A stretch of DNA of 64,000 bases. It comes from Streptomyces armeniacus (lineage in GTDB: Bacteria; Actinomycetota; Actinomycetes; Streptomycetales; Streptomycetaceae). Numbering within the stretch: position 1 is the first letter of the stretch; every line of letters starts with the position of its first letter. The notes below the pieces were generated by a model. The model was not told the DNA's origin. It searched no databases and was given only the letters and a program-made list of their open reading frames with translations. Shown here one piece after another: positions 1 through 7,025 of the stretch. The stretch spans positions 3,091,367-3,155,366 of the forward strand of contig NZ_CP031320.1 in the NCBI RefSeq assembly GCF_003355155.1, written 5' to 3'. A program made the position numbers and the translations under genes.

Positions 1-114
1 CTGCATCGCGCCGTAGCCGATACGGGAGACGGTGCGGCCGGCGAGCGTCCCGGGTCCGCCGGGGCGCGGCACGCCGGTGGCCGTGGTCTCGGTTGAGGTG
101 CCGGTGGCAGGCAT
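1..114 (-). CDS. Aldo/keto reductase, N-terminal fragment (runs off the window)
   Basis: The first 38 codons of a leftward gene are visible; the rest lies beyond the window edge. The peptide ends in GRTVSRIGYGAMQ, the beta-1 strand typical of the aldo/keto reductase family (NADPH-dependent reduction of aldehydes and ketones in a TIM barrel). The ATG at 114-112 is preceded by GGACGGAG about six bases upstream, a usable ribosome-binding site. The gene is divergent from a TetR regulator, and the 83-bp spacer holds two palindromes, so it is the probable target of that regulator. The family call rests on a short stretch. Confidence 0.75.
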   Translation of the reverse strand, partial: MPATGTSTETTATGVPRPGGPGTLAGRTVSRIGYGAMQ

Positions 115-144
115 GGAGACTCCGTCCCGTGAGACGATAGGGGA

Positions 145-162
145 AGCGGAGGAACCTCCGCT
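145..162. promoter_or_regulatory. TetR operator, site 1 (palindrome)
   Basis: AGCGGAGG-AA-CCTCCGCT is a perfect 8-bp inverted repeat around a two-base centre, between the divergent reductase and TetR genes. A near-identical second copy has its centre 35 bp away. Paired palindromes in a divergent spacer are the usual arrangement for TetR autoregulation plus control of the neighbour. That the adjacent TetR binds here is inferred. Confidence 0.7.
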
Positions 163-179
163 ATGCCGACTGTAGCACT

Positions 180-197
180 ATCGGAGGTGCCTCCGCT
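180..197. promoter_or_regulatory. TetR operator, site 2; left half also serves as Shine-Dalgarno
   Basis: ATCGGAGG-TG-CCTCCGCT is the second copy of the palindrome, with one arm mismatch. It ends directly before the TTG start of the TetR gene at 198. The GGAGG in its left arm (183-187) sits ten bases from that start and is the only ribosome-binding site in reach, so operator and translation signal overlap. Confidence 0.65.
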
Positions 198-842
198 TTG
201 GCTGGGCCAGAGAGCAGTCCAGAAGACCGTCCCGAGAGCGGTACCGAGAGCCGTACCGAAGACCGCCCCGGCGAACGCTCCGGGGACCGCCCGCTCCGCG
301 CGCACGCGCGGCGCAACCGCGAGAAGCTCGTCGCCGCCGCACAGGCCGCGTTCACGGCGGACGGCGACACCGTTCCGCTGGAGAACATCGCCCGCGCGGC
401 CGGCGTCGGAATCGGCACGCTGTACCGGCACTTCCCCACCCGCGAGGCACTCGTCGAGGCCGTCTATGCCGCCGAACTCGACGACGTCACCGACAGCGCC
501 CCCGCCCTCCTCGACCGGCACCCGCCCGAGGAGGCGCTGCGCGCCTGGATGGACCGGTACGCCGCGTTCGTCGCGACGAAGCGCGGCATGGCCGACACCC
601 TCCGCACCGGCTGGGCCTCGGGCCGCATCCCCACCCCGGCCACGAGGGAACGGCTCTCCGCCGCCATCGGAACGATCCTCTCCGCCGGAGCGCGTACGGG
701 CACCCTCCGGGAGGACGTCGACCCCCAGGACGTCACCGGGATGCTCCTCGGCGTCTTCCTGTCCACGGCGGCCACCAACACGCCGGAGCAGACGGGCCGC
801 ATGCTCGACCTGCTGACGGACGGCCTGCGCCGGCGCCCGTGA
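198..842 (+). CDS. TetR/AcrR family transcriptional regulator
   Basis: A 214-aa TetR-type repressor. A charged, low-complexity head of about 35 residues precedes the DNA-binding domain: helix-turn-helix around residues 55-80 with IARAAGVGIGTLYRHFPTRE, the family signature. The rest is the helical ligand-binding and dimerisation domain, for an unknown ligand. I chose the TTG at 198 because GGAGG lies ten bases upstream inside an operator-like palindrome; an internal start nearer the HTH is possible. Divergent from an aldo/keto reductase, which it probably controls together with itself. Confidence 0.9.
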   Translation: MAGPESSPEDRPESGTESRTEDRPGERSGDRPLRAHARRNREKLVAAAQAAFTADGDTVPLENIARAAGVGIGTLYRHFPTREALVEAVYAAELDDVTDSAPALLDRHPPEEALRAWMDRYAAFVATKRGMADTLRTGWASGRIPTPATRERLSAAIGTILSAGARTGTLREDVDPQDVTGMLLGVFLSTAATNTPEQTGRMLDLLTDGLRRRP

Positions 843-910
843 CGCGATGACGCCCGCCTGACGCGATGACGCCCGCCTGACGCGATGACGCACGCCTGAG
901 GCGATGACGG
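840..910. repeat. 19-bp tandem repeat between convergent genes
   Basis: A 19-bp unit, TGACGCGATGACGCCCGCC, occurs three times in a row (840-858, 859-877, 878-896, the last with one change), followed by a partial degenerate fourth copy to about 910. It begins at the TetR stop codon and fills the gap to the stop of the convergent MFS gene. No stem-loop terminator stands out. Probably slippage-derived; copy number may vary between strains. Confidence 0.85.
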
Positions 911-914
911 CGTG

Positions 915-2183
915 TCAGCCGGCCGCCGGCGCCCAGCGGATGCGGGTGCTGACCAGGGACACCAGGAGCGACGAGGCGGCGACGGCGGCCATGCCCCACA
1001 CCAGGCTGCCGGCGTTCGCGATGAAGCCGATGGCGGGCGGCCCGGCGAGCAGTCCCGTCGTACCCATGGCGGCCACCAGGGTCAGCGCCTCCGGGCCCTG
1101 CGCCGCCGCGGCCACGTACACGCAGGGCGTCACGGCCGCGATGCCCAGGCCGACGCAGGCGAAGCCGAGAAGGGCCGGGACCACGCCGCCGCTCAGCAGG
1201 CTGAGGGCCAGCCCCGCGCCCGCCAGCGCGCTGCCGTAGAGGACGATGCGCCCGTCGCCCCAGCGGCTGCGCCAGCCGTCGGCGAAGAGGCGGGCCAGCA
1301 CCATCATGCCGGAGACGACGGCGATGCCCAGCGGCGCCAGTTCGGCGGACGCGTGCGCGACGTCCTCGAGGTAGAGGGCGGACCAGTCGTTGACGGCGCC
1401 CTCGGTCACCGTGCCGAAGGCCATGGCGAGGCACATCCACAGCGTCAGCCGGGACGGCAGGGGCCGGCCGCGGCGGCCGCCGGGCTTCGGCGCCGCTTCC
1501 CGTACGGGCTCGCCCGCGGCCGGTTCGTCCCGGGCCGGTCCGTCCGCGGCCGGTTCGTCTCCGGCCGGTTCGTTCGCGGCCGGTCCGTCCCCGGCCGCGC
1601 CGTCCTCCGGCAGCAGCCCCCTCCACGCCGTGGCGAGCAGCAGCAGGAGGATCGCCGCGGCCACCCCGAAGTGCGCGGCGACCGACGTGGTCACCCCGGT
1701 CGCGCCGGACGCGAGGAGTGCGGCGAGGAGCGAGCCGCCGCTGAACGTGGCGTGCAGCCGGGCCATCGCGTTGCGCTTGTGACGGGTCTCCAGCGCGGCG
1801 CCCTGCGCGTTCATCGCGACGTTCAGGCAGCCCACGAGGAGTCCGTCGCAGAGCAGGACGGCCAGCGCCGTGTAGTAGTCCGGCGCCGCGGCCAGGGCGG
1901 GCAGCAGCGCCGCCAGGCCGAGGGTGGACGCCAGCGCGAGGCGCTGTGAACCCAGCCGCCTCATCAACACCGCCACCAGCGGGAACGACACTGCCGCGCC
2001 GACCCCGGCCGCCATCAGCAGCAGGCCCACCTCCGCGGCGGTGAGGCCGAGTTCCGTCTTGAGGGCGGGGATCCGCGCCGCCCAGGTGGCGTACTGGAAC
2101 CCGAGTGAGCAGAAGAGAGCGGCGATCGCCAACTGGCTCCGGTGGAACGAAGTCCGGGGCCGCAGCACCTGCGTCAGCAACAT
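915..2183 (-). CDS. MFS transporter (YbjJ-like), last gene of the PhyH operon
   Basis: A 422-aa major facilitator with about a dozen hydrophobic segments. The N-terminal pattern GFQYATWAARIPALK resembles the YbjJ-type branch of MFS permeases. A low-complexity Asp/Glu/Pro/Ala-rich central cytoplasmic loop (about residues 200-240, repeated DEPAA/NEPAG-like units) separates the two six-helix halves. The ATG at 2183 is chosen for its AAAGGAAAC ribosome-binding site; it lies inside the end of the acetyltransferase gene (10-base overlap), so translation is likely coupled. As the last gene of a biosynthesis-like operon it is probably the exporter of the pathway product, which is inference. Confidence 0.88.
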   Translation of the reverse strand: MLLTQVLRPRTSFHRSQLAIAALFCSLGFQYATWAARIPALKTELGLTAAEVGLLLMAAGVGAAVSFPLVAVLMRRLGSQRLALASTLGLAALLPALAAAPDYYTALAVLLCDGLLVGCLNVAMNAQGAALETRHKRNAMARLHATFSGGSLLAALLASGATGVTTSVAAHFGVAAAILLLLLATAWRGLLPEDGAAGDGPAANEPAGDEPAADGPARDEPAAGEPVREAAPKPGGRRGRPLPSRLTLWMCLAMAFGTVTEGAVNDWSALYLEDVAHASAELAPLGIAVVSGMMVLARLFADGWRSRWGDGRIVLYGSALAGAGLALSLLSGGVVPALLGFACVGLGIAAVTPCVYVAAAAQGPEALTLVAAMGTTGLLAGPPAIGFIANAGSLVWGMAAVAASSLLVSLVSTRIRWAPAAG

Positions 2184-2773
2184 GTTTCCTTTCGTGAAGA
2201 CGGCCCGCCCGGCGGACCCGTCGGTTCCGCCCGGCCGTCGCGCGTGGCCCCCGCGTCGGGCCCGCCGGCCCGCACCGCTCTGGACATGTACGCGGCGCCC
2301 GGCCCGTACCCCAGCGGCACGACCCCCTCCTGTACGGCGAACCCCTGCGCCGACCAGAAGGGTTCGCTGCCGCCGACGGCGAGCAGCGAGATCCGCTCGT
2401 ACCCGCACGACCGGGCCGTCGCGGTGAGGTGCCGCAGCAGCCGCCCGCCGAGTCCCCGGTGCCGGAGGCCCTGTTCCACGACCAGGTCGTGCAGGTGCAG
2501 GTTGGACGGCCGGGCCGACTTCACCGCCGCCGCCTCCGCACGCTCCAGGTCCGGGTACCGGAACAGCGGGTACGGGAGCGCCAGCACGTACCCCGCCAGC
2601 CGCGGCCCCTGTACGAGCGCGAAGCACGTGCCCGGCGACACGCGCCCCCTGGACTCCAGCGCGGCGCGCCCCTCCGACAGTCCGAGGCCCGCGTACGTAC
2701 GGGACTCCAGCGCCGCGACGCCGTCCCAGTCCGCCTCGGCGAGGGGCCGCACGCGTATGTCGTCGCCGCTCAT
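2174..2773 (-). CDS. GNAT family N-acetyltransferase
   Basis: A 199-aa protein with the GNAT fold. Motif A, LVVEQGLRHRGLGGRLLRHL (RxxGxG/A acetyl-CoA pyrophosphate loop), is around residues 95-115, followed by the usual helix and SEPFWSAQGF near the C-terminal half, as in YhbS/RimI-like enzymes. It would transfer an acyl group from acyl-CoA to an amine. The start ATG overlaps the stop of the decarboxylase gene (ATGA) and the end overlaps the MFS start by ten bases. In context the substrate may be the amine released by the decarboxylase; that is inferred. Confidence 0.88.
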   Translation of the reverse strand: MSGDDIRVRPLAEADWDGVAALESRTYAGLGLSEGRAALESRGRVSPGTCFALVQGPRLAGYVLALPYPLFRYPDLERAEAAAVKSARPSNLHLHDLVVEQGLRHRGLGGRLLRHLTATARSCGYERISLLAVGGSEPFWSAQGFAVQEGVVPLGYGPGAAYMSRAVRAGGPDAGATRDGRAEPTGPPGGPSSRKETCC

Positions 2774-3990
2774 CCGCCCGGCTCCGTACGGGAGTCGGGG
2801 CGGCCGGCGGGGCCGGTCCAGGTGTACGGGAGCGGGCTGAAGCCGTTGAAGCCCCGCGTCATGTAGCTGGTCGCGTACGCGCCGCAGGAGAGCACCCACA
2901 CCGGGTCGCCCGACGCCAGCGCCCTGGGCACGGGGGTCAGCCCGCTGTCGTGCGCGTAGGCGTCGTCGCTGTCGCAGGTGGGACCGGCCACGACGGCACG
3001 GACGTGCTCGGTCTCCCGGCCCGCCATCTGGTGGGTGGGGAAGACGAGCCGGTAGCGCAGCTCGTCCATCTCGTACAGCCCGTTGAACTTGCCGCAGCTC
3101 AGATACAGCCACCAGCGCCGCTCGCCGTCCGGCCCGCGCCGCGCGGACAGCCGCGAGACATGTGCACGTATCGCCCCGTGGTCGGCGACGAGATGGCGTC
3201 CCGGCTCCATGACGAACGCCAGGCGGTGCCCGGGAATCCGCCCCAGGTGCCGCGTCCCCTCGCGGATCACCGCGAAGATCTTGTCCAGCGGCGGGTCGAG
3301 CGGCCTGCCGTGCCGGTCGAGGTAGCCGAGCGCGGGCAGGCCGCCGCCCAGGTTGACGTGGTCGAGTGAGATCCCGCGCCGCCGCAGCTCCGTGAGGACG
3401 TCCGCGAGCTGTTCGAACGCGCTGTGCCAGCCCTCGGCCGTCATCTGCTGCGAACCGACGTGCACGGACAGCCCCGCGGGCGTCAGCCCCAGGTCCCGCG
3501 CGGTCTCCAGTACGAGCAGCGCGTCGGCGGGGGAGCAGCCGTACTTGTCGCTGAGCCCCCAGAGCGCCCCGTCCCCGCTGGTCGCCAGCCGGCAGAAGAC
3601 GCGTGAGCCGGGCGCGTGGACGGCGAGGGCCGTCACGTCCTCCACGCTGTCCGTCGCGAAGTCCCGTACGCCGAGCCGGTACGCGTCGGCGATGTTCTCG
3701 TCGGACTTGACGGTGTTGCCGTAGTGCATGCGGCCGACCGGCACGCCCGCGCGGAGCGCCTGCTCCATCTCGGGGACGCTCGCCGCGTCGGCGCCCGCGC
3801 CCTTCGCCGCCAGGCAGGCGAGCACCTCGTCGACGGGGCAGGCCTTGACGGCGAAGCGGACGCGTACGCCGGGCAGTTCGCGCCGCAGGGTGTCGTAGCC
3901 CGCCTCGATTCCGGCGAGGTCGAAGGTGATCCGGTCGTCGGTGGCGGCTGCCAGGGCGGTGTGGAGGGGCGTGTTCTCCCGCGGTTCCAT
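2770..3990 (-). CDS. PLP fold III decarboxylase (ornithine/lysine/diaminopimelate type)
   Basis: About 406 aa, with the landmarks of alanine-racemase-fold (type III) decarboxylases: PLP lysine in RFAVKAC (Lys49), HVGSQ (His177), the glycine loop NLGGGLP (213-219), EPGR (262-265), and the GPTCDSDD motif (Cys339, Asp340) that supplies active-site residues across the dimer interface. C-terminal GAYATSY is typical of ornithine decarboxylases. It should remove the alpha-carboxylate of a basic or modified amino acid. Start: ATG at 3990 (GGAG 11 bases upstream); a GTG at 4002 overlapping the upstream stop as GTGA is an equally coupled alternative. The substrate may be the hydroxylated product of the PhyH enzyme. 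Confidence 0.9.
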   Translation of the reverse strand: MEPRENTPLHTALAAATDDRITFDLAGIEAGYDTLRRELPGVRVRFAVKACPVDEVLACLAAKGAGADAASVPEMEQALRAGVPVGRMHYGNTVKSDENIADAYRLGVRDFATDSVEDVTALAVHAPGSRVFCRLATSGDGALWGLSDKYGCSPADALLVLETARDLGLTPAGLSVHVGSQQMTAEGWHSAFEQLADVLTELRRRGISLDHVNLGGGLPALGYLDRHGRPLDPPLDKIFAVIREGTRHLGRIPGHRLAFVMEPGRHLVADHGAIRAHVSRLSARRGPDGERRWWLYLSCGKFNGLYEMDELRYRLVFPTHQMAGRETEHVRAVVAGPTCDSDDAYAHDSGLTPVPRALASGDPVWVLSCGAYATSYMTRGFNGFSPLPYTWTGPAGRPDSRTEPGG

Positions 3991-3998
3991 CGCGGCGC

Positions 3999-5369
3999 TC
4001 ACTCCGGCAGCCCCGGTTCCGGTGCCGTCACCGAAGACTCCTGGTCCGGTGCCGTCCCCGGCGGCCCCGGGTCCGCGCGCAGCGGCGTGGTTCTGCTGGT
4101 GTGGACGAGCGCCTCCCACGCCTCCGTCAGCAGCGCGAAGTCCTCGATGTCGCGGCGTGCTTCGTCCAGGAGGCGTTCGCGGCGCGCCGCCAGCAGGCCG
4201 GCGAACTCGGCGTACCGGCCGCCGAGCTTCCGGTACGCGGTGTCGAGCGCGTCCAGCCGCCGTACGTTCCCGGCCTGGTCCAGCCCGGTGCTCTCGCGGG
4301 CGAACGCGGCCACGGCGGAGGCCCGTACGCGGCCGTCGGCGTCGAGCAGCGCGCCGCCGGCCTCGGCGAGCCGGTCGTAGACGTGGTGGAAGTAGAGCAT
4401 CGACAGGAGGAACTTCGTGAACCGCGTCTGGTACGCGGTGAATCCCGGCCCGGTCCTGCGTTCCGCGGTGTGGAAGTTCACGATGTGCCGGTTGTGCAGC
4501 ACGCCGGGCAGGGCGGCGGCGTGTACGAGGTGGAAGAGGAAGTAGTCGCTGCCGATGGTGTCGGTCGCGGGCGGCAGCGGCACCTGCTCGTGTACGCCGT
4601 GGAAGGCGATGTTGCACATGTCCACGCGCATGGGGTCGACCACGGTCAGCGTCGAGTGGTCGCGGGTGAACGCCTCGGAGCCGGCGCCCCGGAAGGATTC
4701 GTCGACGAGCTGCCGCTTCGCGTCGTCCGGCCAGCCCCCGGGCGCCCACAGGCTGACCACGTCGTGGTAGACGGCGGGGTCGAGGCGGCGGATCTCGCCG
4801 ATGTCCACGGAGAGTTCACCGACGAACGAGGCGCCCACCAGCGCCACTCGCTTGTGCGCGTGCTCCGGGTCCAGGGCGGTCTCGGAGACGGTGTGCGCTG
4901 CGTCGGCCGCGCGCTCGCCGAGCGAGGCGAGTTCGTGGTGGACGGGCAGCACGGGCTTGCCGTGCAGCGTCTGGTAGCGGCTGTCGGAGTCCCTGCGGTG
5001 CACGGACTCGCAGCCGAGCGCGGCGGCGATCAGGAACGCGCGGTTGGTGCAGGCGCCGTAGGAGACGCCGGCCGGGAGCATCAGATCGAGCATCAGGTCG
5101 CTCTTGGTGATCCCGGGCGTCCGCCGGATCACGCGCCGCAGGAAGTCCCGCTGCCCCGCCTCGTCGAAGTGGTGCACGACGACCCCCGCCACGGGCTCCA
5201 GCGCCCGTACGGCCGCCGCGTGCTCCTCGAACGCCTCCGAGGAGTCCAGGATCAGCAGGTGCACCTCGGCGCCGAAGTGCCGTACGGCGTACGCCGCTTC
5301 CCCGCCGACCGCCGCGACCGTCGCCGGGCAGGCCCTGTTGGTGGGCAGCGTCAGACAGATTCGGCGCAT
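3999..5369 (-). CDS. DUF6271-like protein, possible GT-A-fold transferase
   Basis: A 456-aa protein that I recognise only as resembling the actinobacterial DUF6271 group. The N-terminus (RRICLTLPTNRACP, then a beta-strand with LLILDSS) looks like a nucleotide-binding Rossmann-type half, and HRRDSDSRYQ around residues 150-160 contains a DxD-like acidic motif as in GT-A glycosyltransferases. The middle (SVDIGEIRRLDP, GSDYFLFHLVH) and helical C-terminus show no familiar enzyme motif; there are no membrane segments or signal peptide. It sits between the dioxygenase (19-base overlap) and the decarboxylase, so it is likely a core step of the pathway, perhaps conjugation. The function is not established. 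Confidence 0.75.
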   Translation of the reverse strand: MRRICLTLPTNRACPATVAAVGGEAAYAVRHFGAEVHLLILDSSEAFEEHAAAVRALEPVAGVVVHHFDEAGQRDFLRRVIRRTPGITKSDLMLDLMLPAGVSYGACTNRAFLIAAALGCESVHRRDSDSRYQTLHGKPVLPVHHELASLGERAADAAHTVSETALDPEHAHKRVALVGASFVGELSVDIGEIRRLDPAVYHDVVSLWAPGGWPDDAKRQLVDESFRGAGSEAFTRDHSTLTVVDPMRVDMCNIAFHGVHEQVPLPPATDTIGSDYFLFHLVHAAALPGVLHNRHIVNFHTAERRTGPGFTAYQTRFTKFLLSMLYFHHVYDRLAEAGGALLDADGRVRASAVAAFARESTGLDQAGNVRRLDALDTAYRKLGGRYAEFAGLLAARRERLLDEARRDIEDFALLTEAWEALVHTSRTTPLRADPGPPGTAPDQESSVTAPEPGLPE

Positions 5370-6415
5370 GCCGGTTCCCCCGTCGGCCCGTCGAGTTGCC
5401 GCCCGCTCCAGGACTCGAGGCCGAGCAGTCTGGCCCCCAGCTCGTTCAGCGAGGCGGTGCCGTACCTCAGGGACTCGTGCCGCACGGCGTCACCGAGCAG
5501 CGTCGCGTTCCAGCCGGGGGTCGTGAGGTGGCGCCACGAGTCGATACGGGACCGCCGCAGGTCCTCGTGGGACTCCAGCGCGGGCATCATCGAGAGGTAC
5601 TGGACCGAACGGACCCCGTCCCCCGAGGTGTTGGGCGCGACGCCGTGTGCCAGCAGGCCGTTCCAGATGATCAGGTCGCCGGCCTTCAGCTCCGGCCGTA
5701 CGACGGGGAGCTCCGACCGGTCGACGGCCGGGCGTATCGGGTCCCGGTCGTCCGGCTGCCCGGCCTTCCACCGGTCGAACCGCCGGAACAGTTCGGGGCA
5801 GCACTGGAAGCCGCCGGTCTCCGGGCTGGTGTCGGTGAGGGCGATGCTGCCCTGTACGCGCTGCGGCAGGATGCCGAGGGTGGTGTCGACGTCCCAGTGG
5901 AGTTCGATGTCGAACCCCTTGTCCGTGGGCGCGATCAGGTCGCGTGAGCGGTTCCGCACGTTGGGCGGGTTGAGGTTGAGCCGGTCCAGCGTGACCCACA
6001 GCTCGTCGCAGTCCCACACGTCGGCGAACGCGTCGTAGACCCGCTGCGTCTGCCGGCTGTCCCAGATGAGCTGGTGGTGGTACGCCTCCACGAACCCGTA
6101 GACGTACAGGTCCCGGTCCAGGTCGGAGCGGAACTCGCGGTCCTCGTACCAGGTGCCGGGCCGGGCCGGGGCGAGGCCCTGGAAGTCCCACGCGAAGTCC
6201 AGCAGGCGCCGCGCCGCCGAGGCGGGGATCGCCTCCTTGACGACGACGTAGCCATAGGTCTGCCAGAAGGCGAAGTCCTCCTCGGTCAGCACTCTGAGGG
6301 GCTGTGTCTTCCGGAGGTCCCGCAGCTGGGTACGCGCCAGGTACGTCTCGCCGTCCGCGCTGAAGTACGGGATGTCTGAAGGGGATCGGTGGAGGTAGCC
6401 ATCGGTCCTTGGCAT
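5351..6415 (-). CDS. Phytanoyl-CoA dioxygenase (PhyH) family Fe(II)/2-oxoglutarate oxygenase
   Basis: A 354-aa non-haem iron oxygenase. The 2-His-1-Asp facial triad is visible as His173-x-Asp175 (ELHWDVD) and His257 (LLAHGVAPN), with Arg269 placed to bind 2-oxoglutarate. PhyH-family enzymes hydroxylate or otherwise oxidise free or carrier-bound amino acids and small metabolites. Start ATG at 6415 has GGAGC eight bases upstream. It is the first gene of the leftward operon; its last 19 bases overlap the DUF6271-like gene. Likely the opening oxidation step, with substrate unknown. A putative promoter with a DasR-like site lies about 380 bp upstream. Confidence 0.9.
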   Translation of the reverse strand: MPRTDGYLHRSPSDIPYFSADGETYLARTQLRDLRKTQPLRVLTEEDFAFWQTYGYVVVKEAIPASAARRLLDFAWDFQGLAPARPGTWYEDREFRSDLDRDLYVYGFVEAYHHQLIWDSRQTQRVYDAFADVWDCDELWVTLDRLNLNPPNVRNRSRDLIAPTDKGFDIELHWDVDTTLGILPQRVQGSIALTDTSPETGGFQCCPELFRRFDRWKAGQPDDRDPIRPAVDRSELPVVRPELKAGDLIIWNGLLAHGVAPNTSGDGVRSVQYLSMMPALESHEDLRRSRIDSWRHLTTPGWNATLLGDAVRHESLRYGTASLNELGARLLGLESWSGRQLDGPTGEPACAESV

Positions 6416-6794
6416 TGCTGTGCTCCAAGACTCGTCGCTGTTCTGTCGCGCCCGGGGGCCGTACGGCCCGTGGCGCGGTCGCCTGCGGGCTCCGGGCAAC
6501 GGAGCCGGGCGGAGGACACCGGTTCCGGGCGCGGCGGAACGCGCCGTCGCCCGTCGGCGTCTGGAAGGAAGGGGCGTCAGCGCGCCTGACAGCCCGGAGG
6601 AGTGGTGGTCGTGGGTGGTACGGGCCGGACGTTCCGGTGTGGGCCCCCTGCGGAACCGGCGTCCGTCCGTGCGAATCGGTGTCCGTCGCAGACCGTGCAC
6701 GCCGGGGTCGACTGACGTTGCGGGCCTGCGCAAGTGAGGCAACGGGGCCATGCGTTGTCGCATCCGCCCCTTGCTGAACTCTCGCCCCGTGAAC
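6416..6794 (-). other. Long leader or spacer upstream of the PhyH operon
   Basis: About 380 bases separate the PhyH start from the putative leftward promoter. I find no convincing coding frame on either strand and no recognisable riboswitch. CAACG (6740-6744) and CGTTG (6753-6757) form a short inverted repeat. Either the messenger has a long 5' leader, or a closer promoter exists that I did not recognise. Confidence 0.4.
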
Positions 6795-6824
6795 AACTTG
6801 GACTAGACCAATGACCTATGTCAA
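6795..6824 (-). promoter_or_regulatory. Leftward promoter with DasR-like (dre) site, PhyH operon
   Basis: On the minus strand TTGACA (6824-6819) is followed 18 bases later by CAAGTT (6800-6795), a fair -35/-10 pair. Between and over them lies TTGGTCTAGTCCAA (6811-6798), which matches the DasR consensus core TGGTCTAGACCA at 11 of 12 positions. A GlcNAc-responsive DasR repressor bound here would block this promoter. The consensus is known from Streptomyces; binding at this site is inferred. Confidence 0.6.
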
Positions 6825-6931
6825 CAGCATATTTTGAGCCGACCAGTTGGCCAAAACGCCGACATTCGGCGCTGATTCGCCCCCCGGTCACCGAACTTGC
6901 CCGCGCGGCCGGAGTCTTGGGCGGCCGCATC

Positions 6932-6975
6932 TTGACAGCGCCGACTGACCTGGACTGATACTTGGTCTATACCAA
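6932..6975 (+). promoter_or_regulatory. Rightward promoter with DasR-like (dre) site, GH3 gene
   Basis: TTGACA (6932-6937), an 18-base spacer and TGATAC (6956-6961) form a good -35/-10 pair. Directly downstream is TTGGTCTATACCAA (6962-6975), with 11 of 12 matches to the dre core TGGTCTAGACCA, centred near the expected transcription start. An operator here in front of an N-acetylhexosaminidase gene fits the known DasR regulon of chitin and GlcNAc genes. Confidence 0.8.
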
Positions 6976-7025
6976 ACGAACCCCACCGTTACCGGGGTGC
7001 GGGCACTACTCGAGAGGCGCGGTCG

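Noticed and set aside
4101..6038. Open frame of 645 codons on the plus strand opposite the DUF6271-like and PhyH genes
   Set aside because: The composition is Arg/Val/Gly/His-biased with no motif, and the minus-strand genes have intact motifs and coupled starts.
6577..6930. Open frame of 117 codons on the minus strand in the PhyH-GH3 spacer
   Set aside because: It runs across both putative promoters and the dre sites, lacks a ribosome-binding site, and has a cysteine/arginine-rich shadow-like composition.
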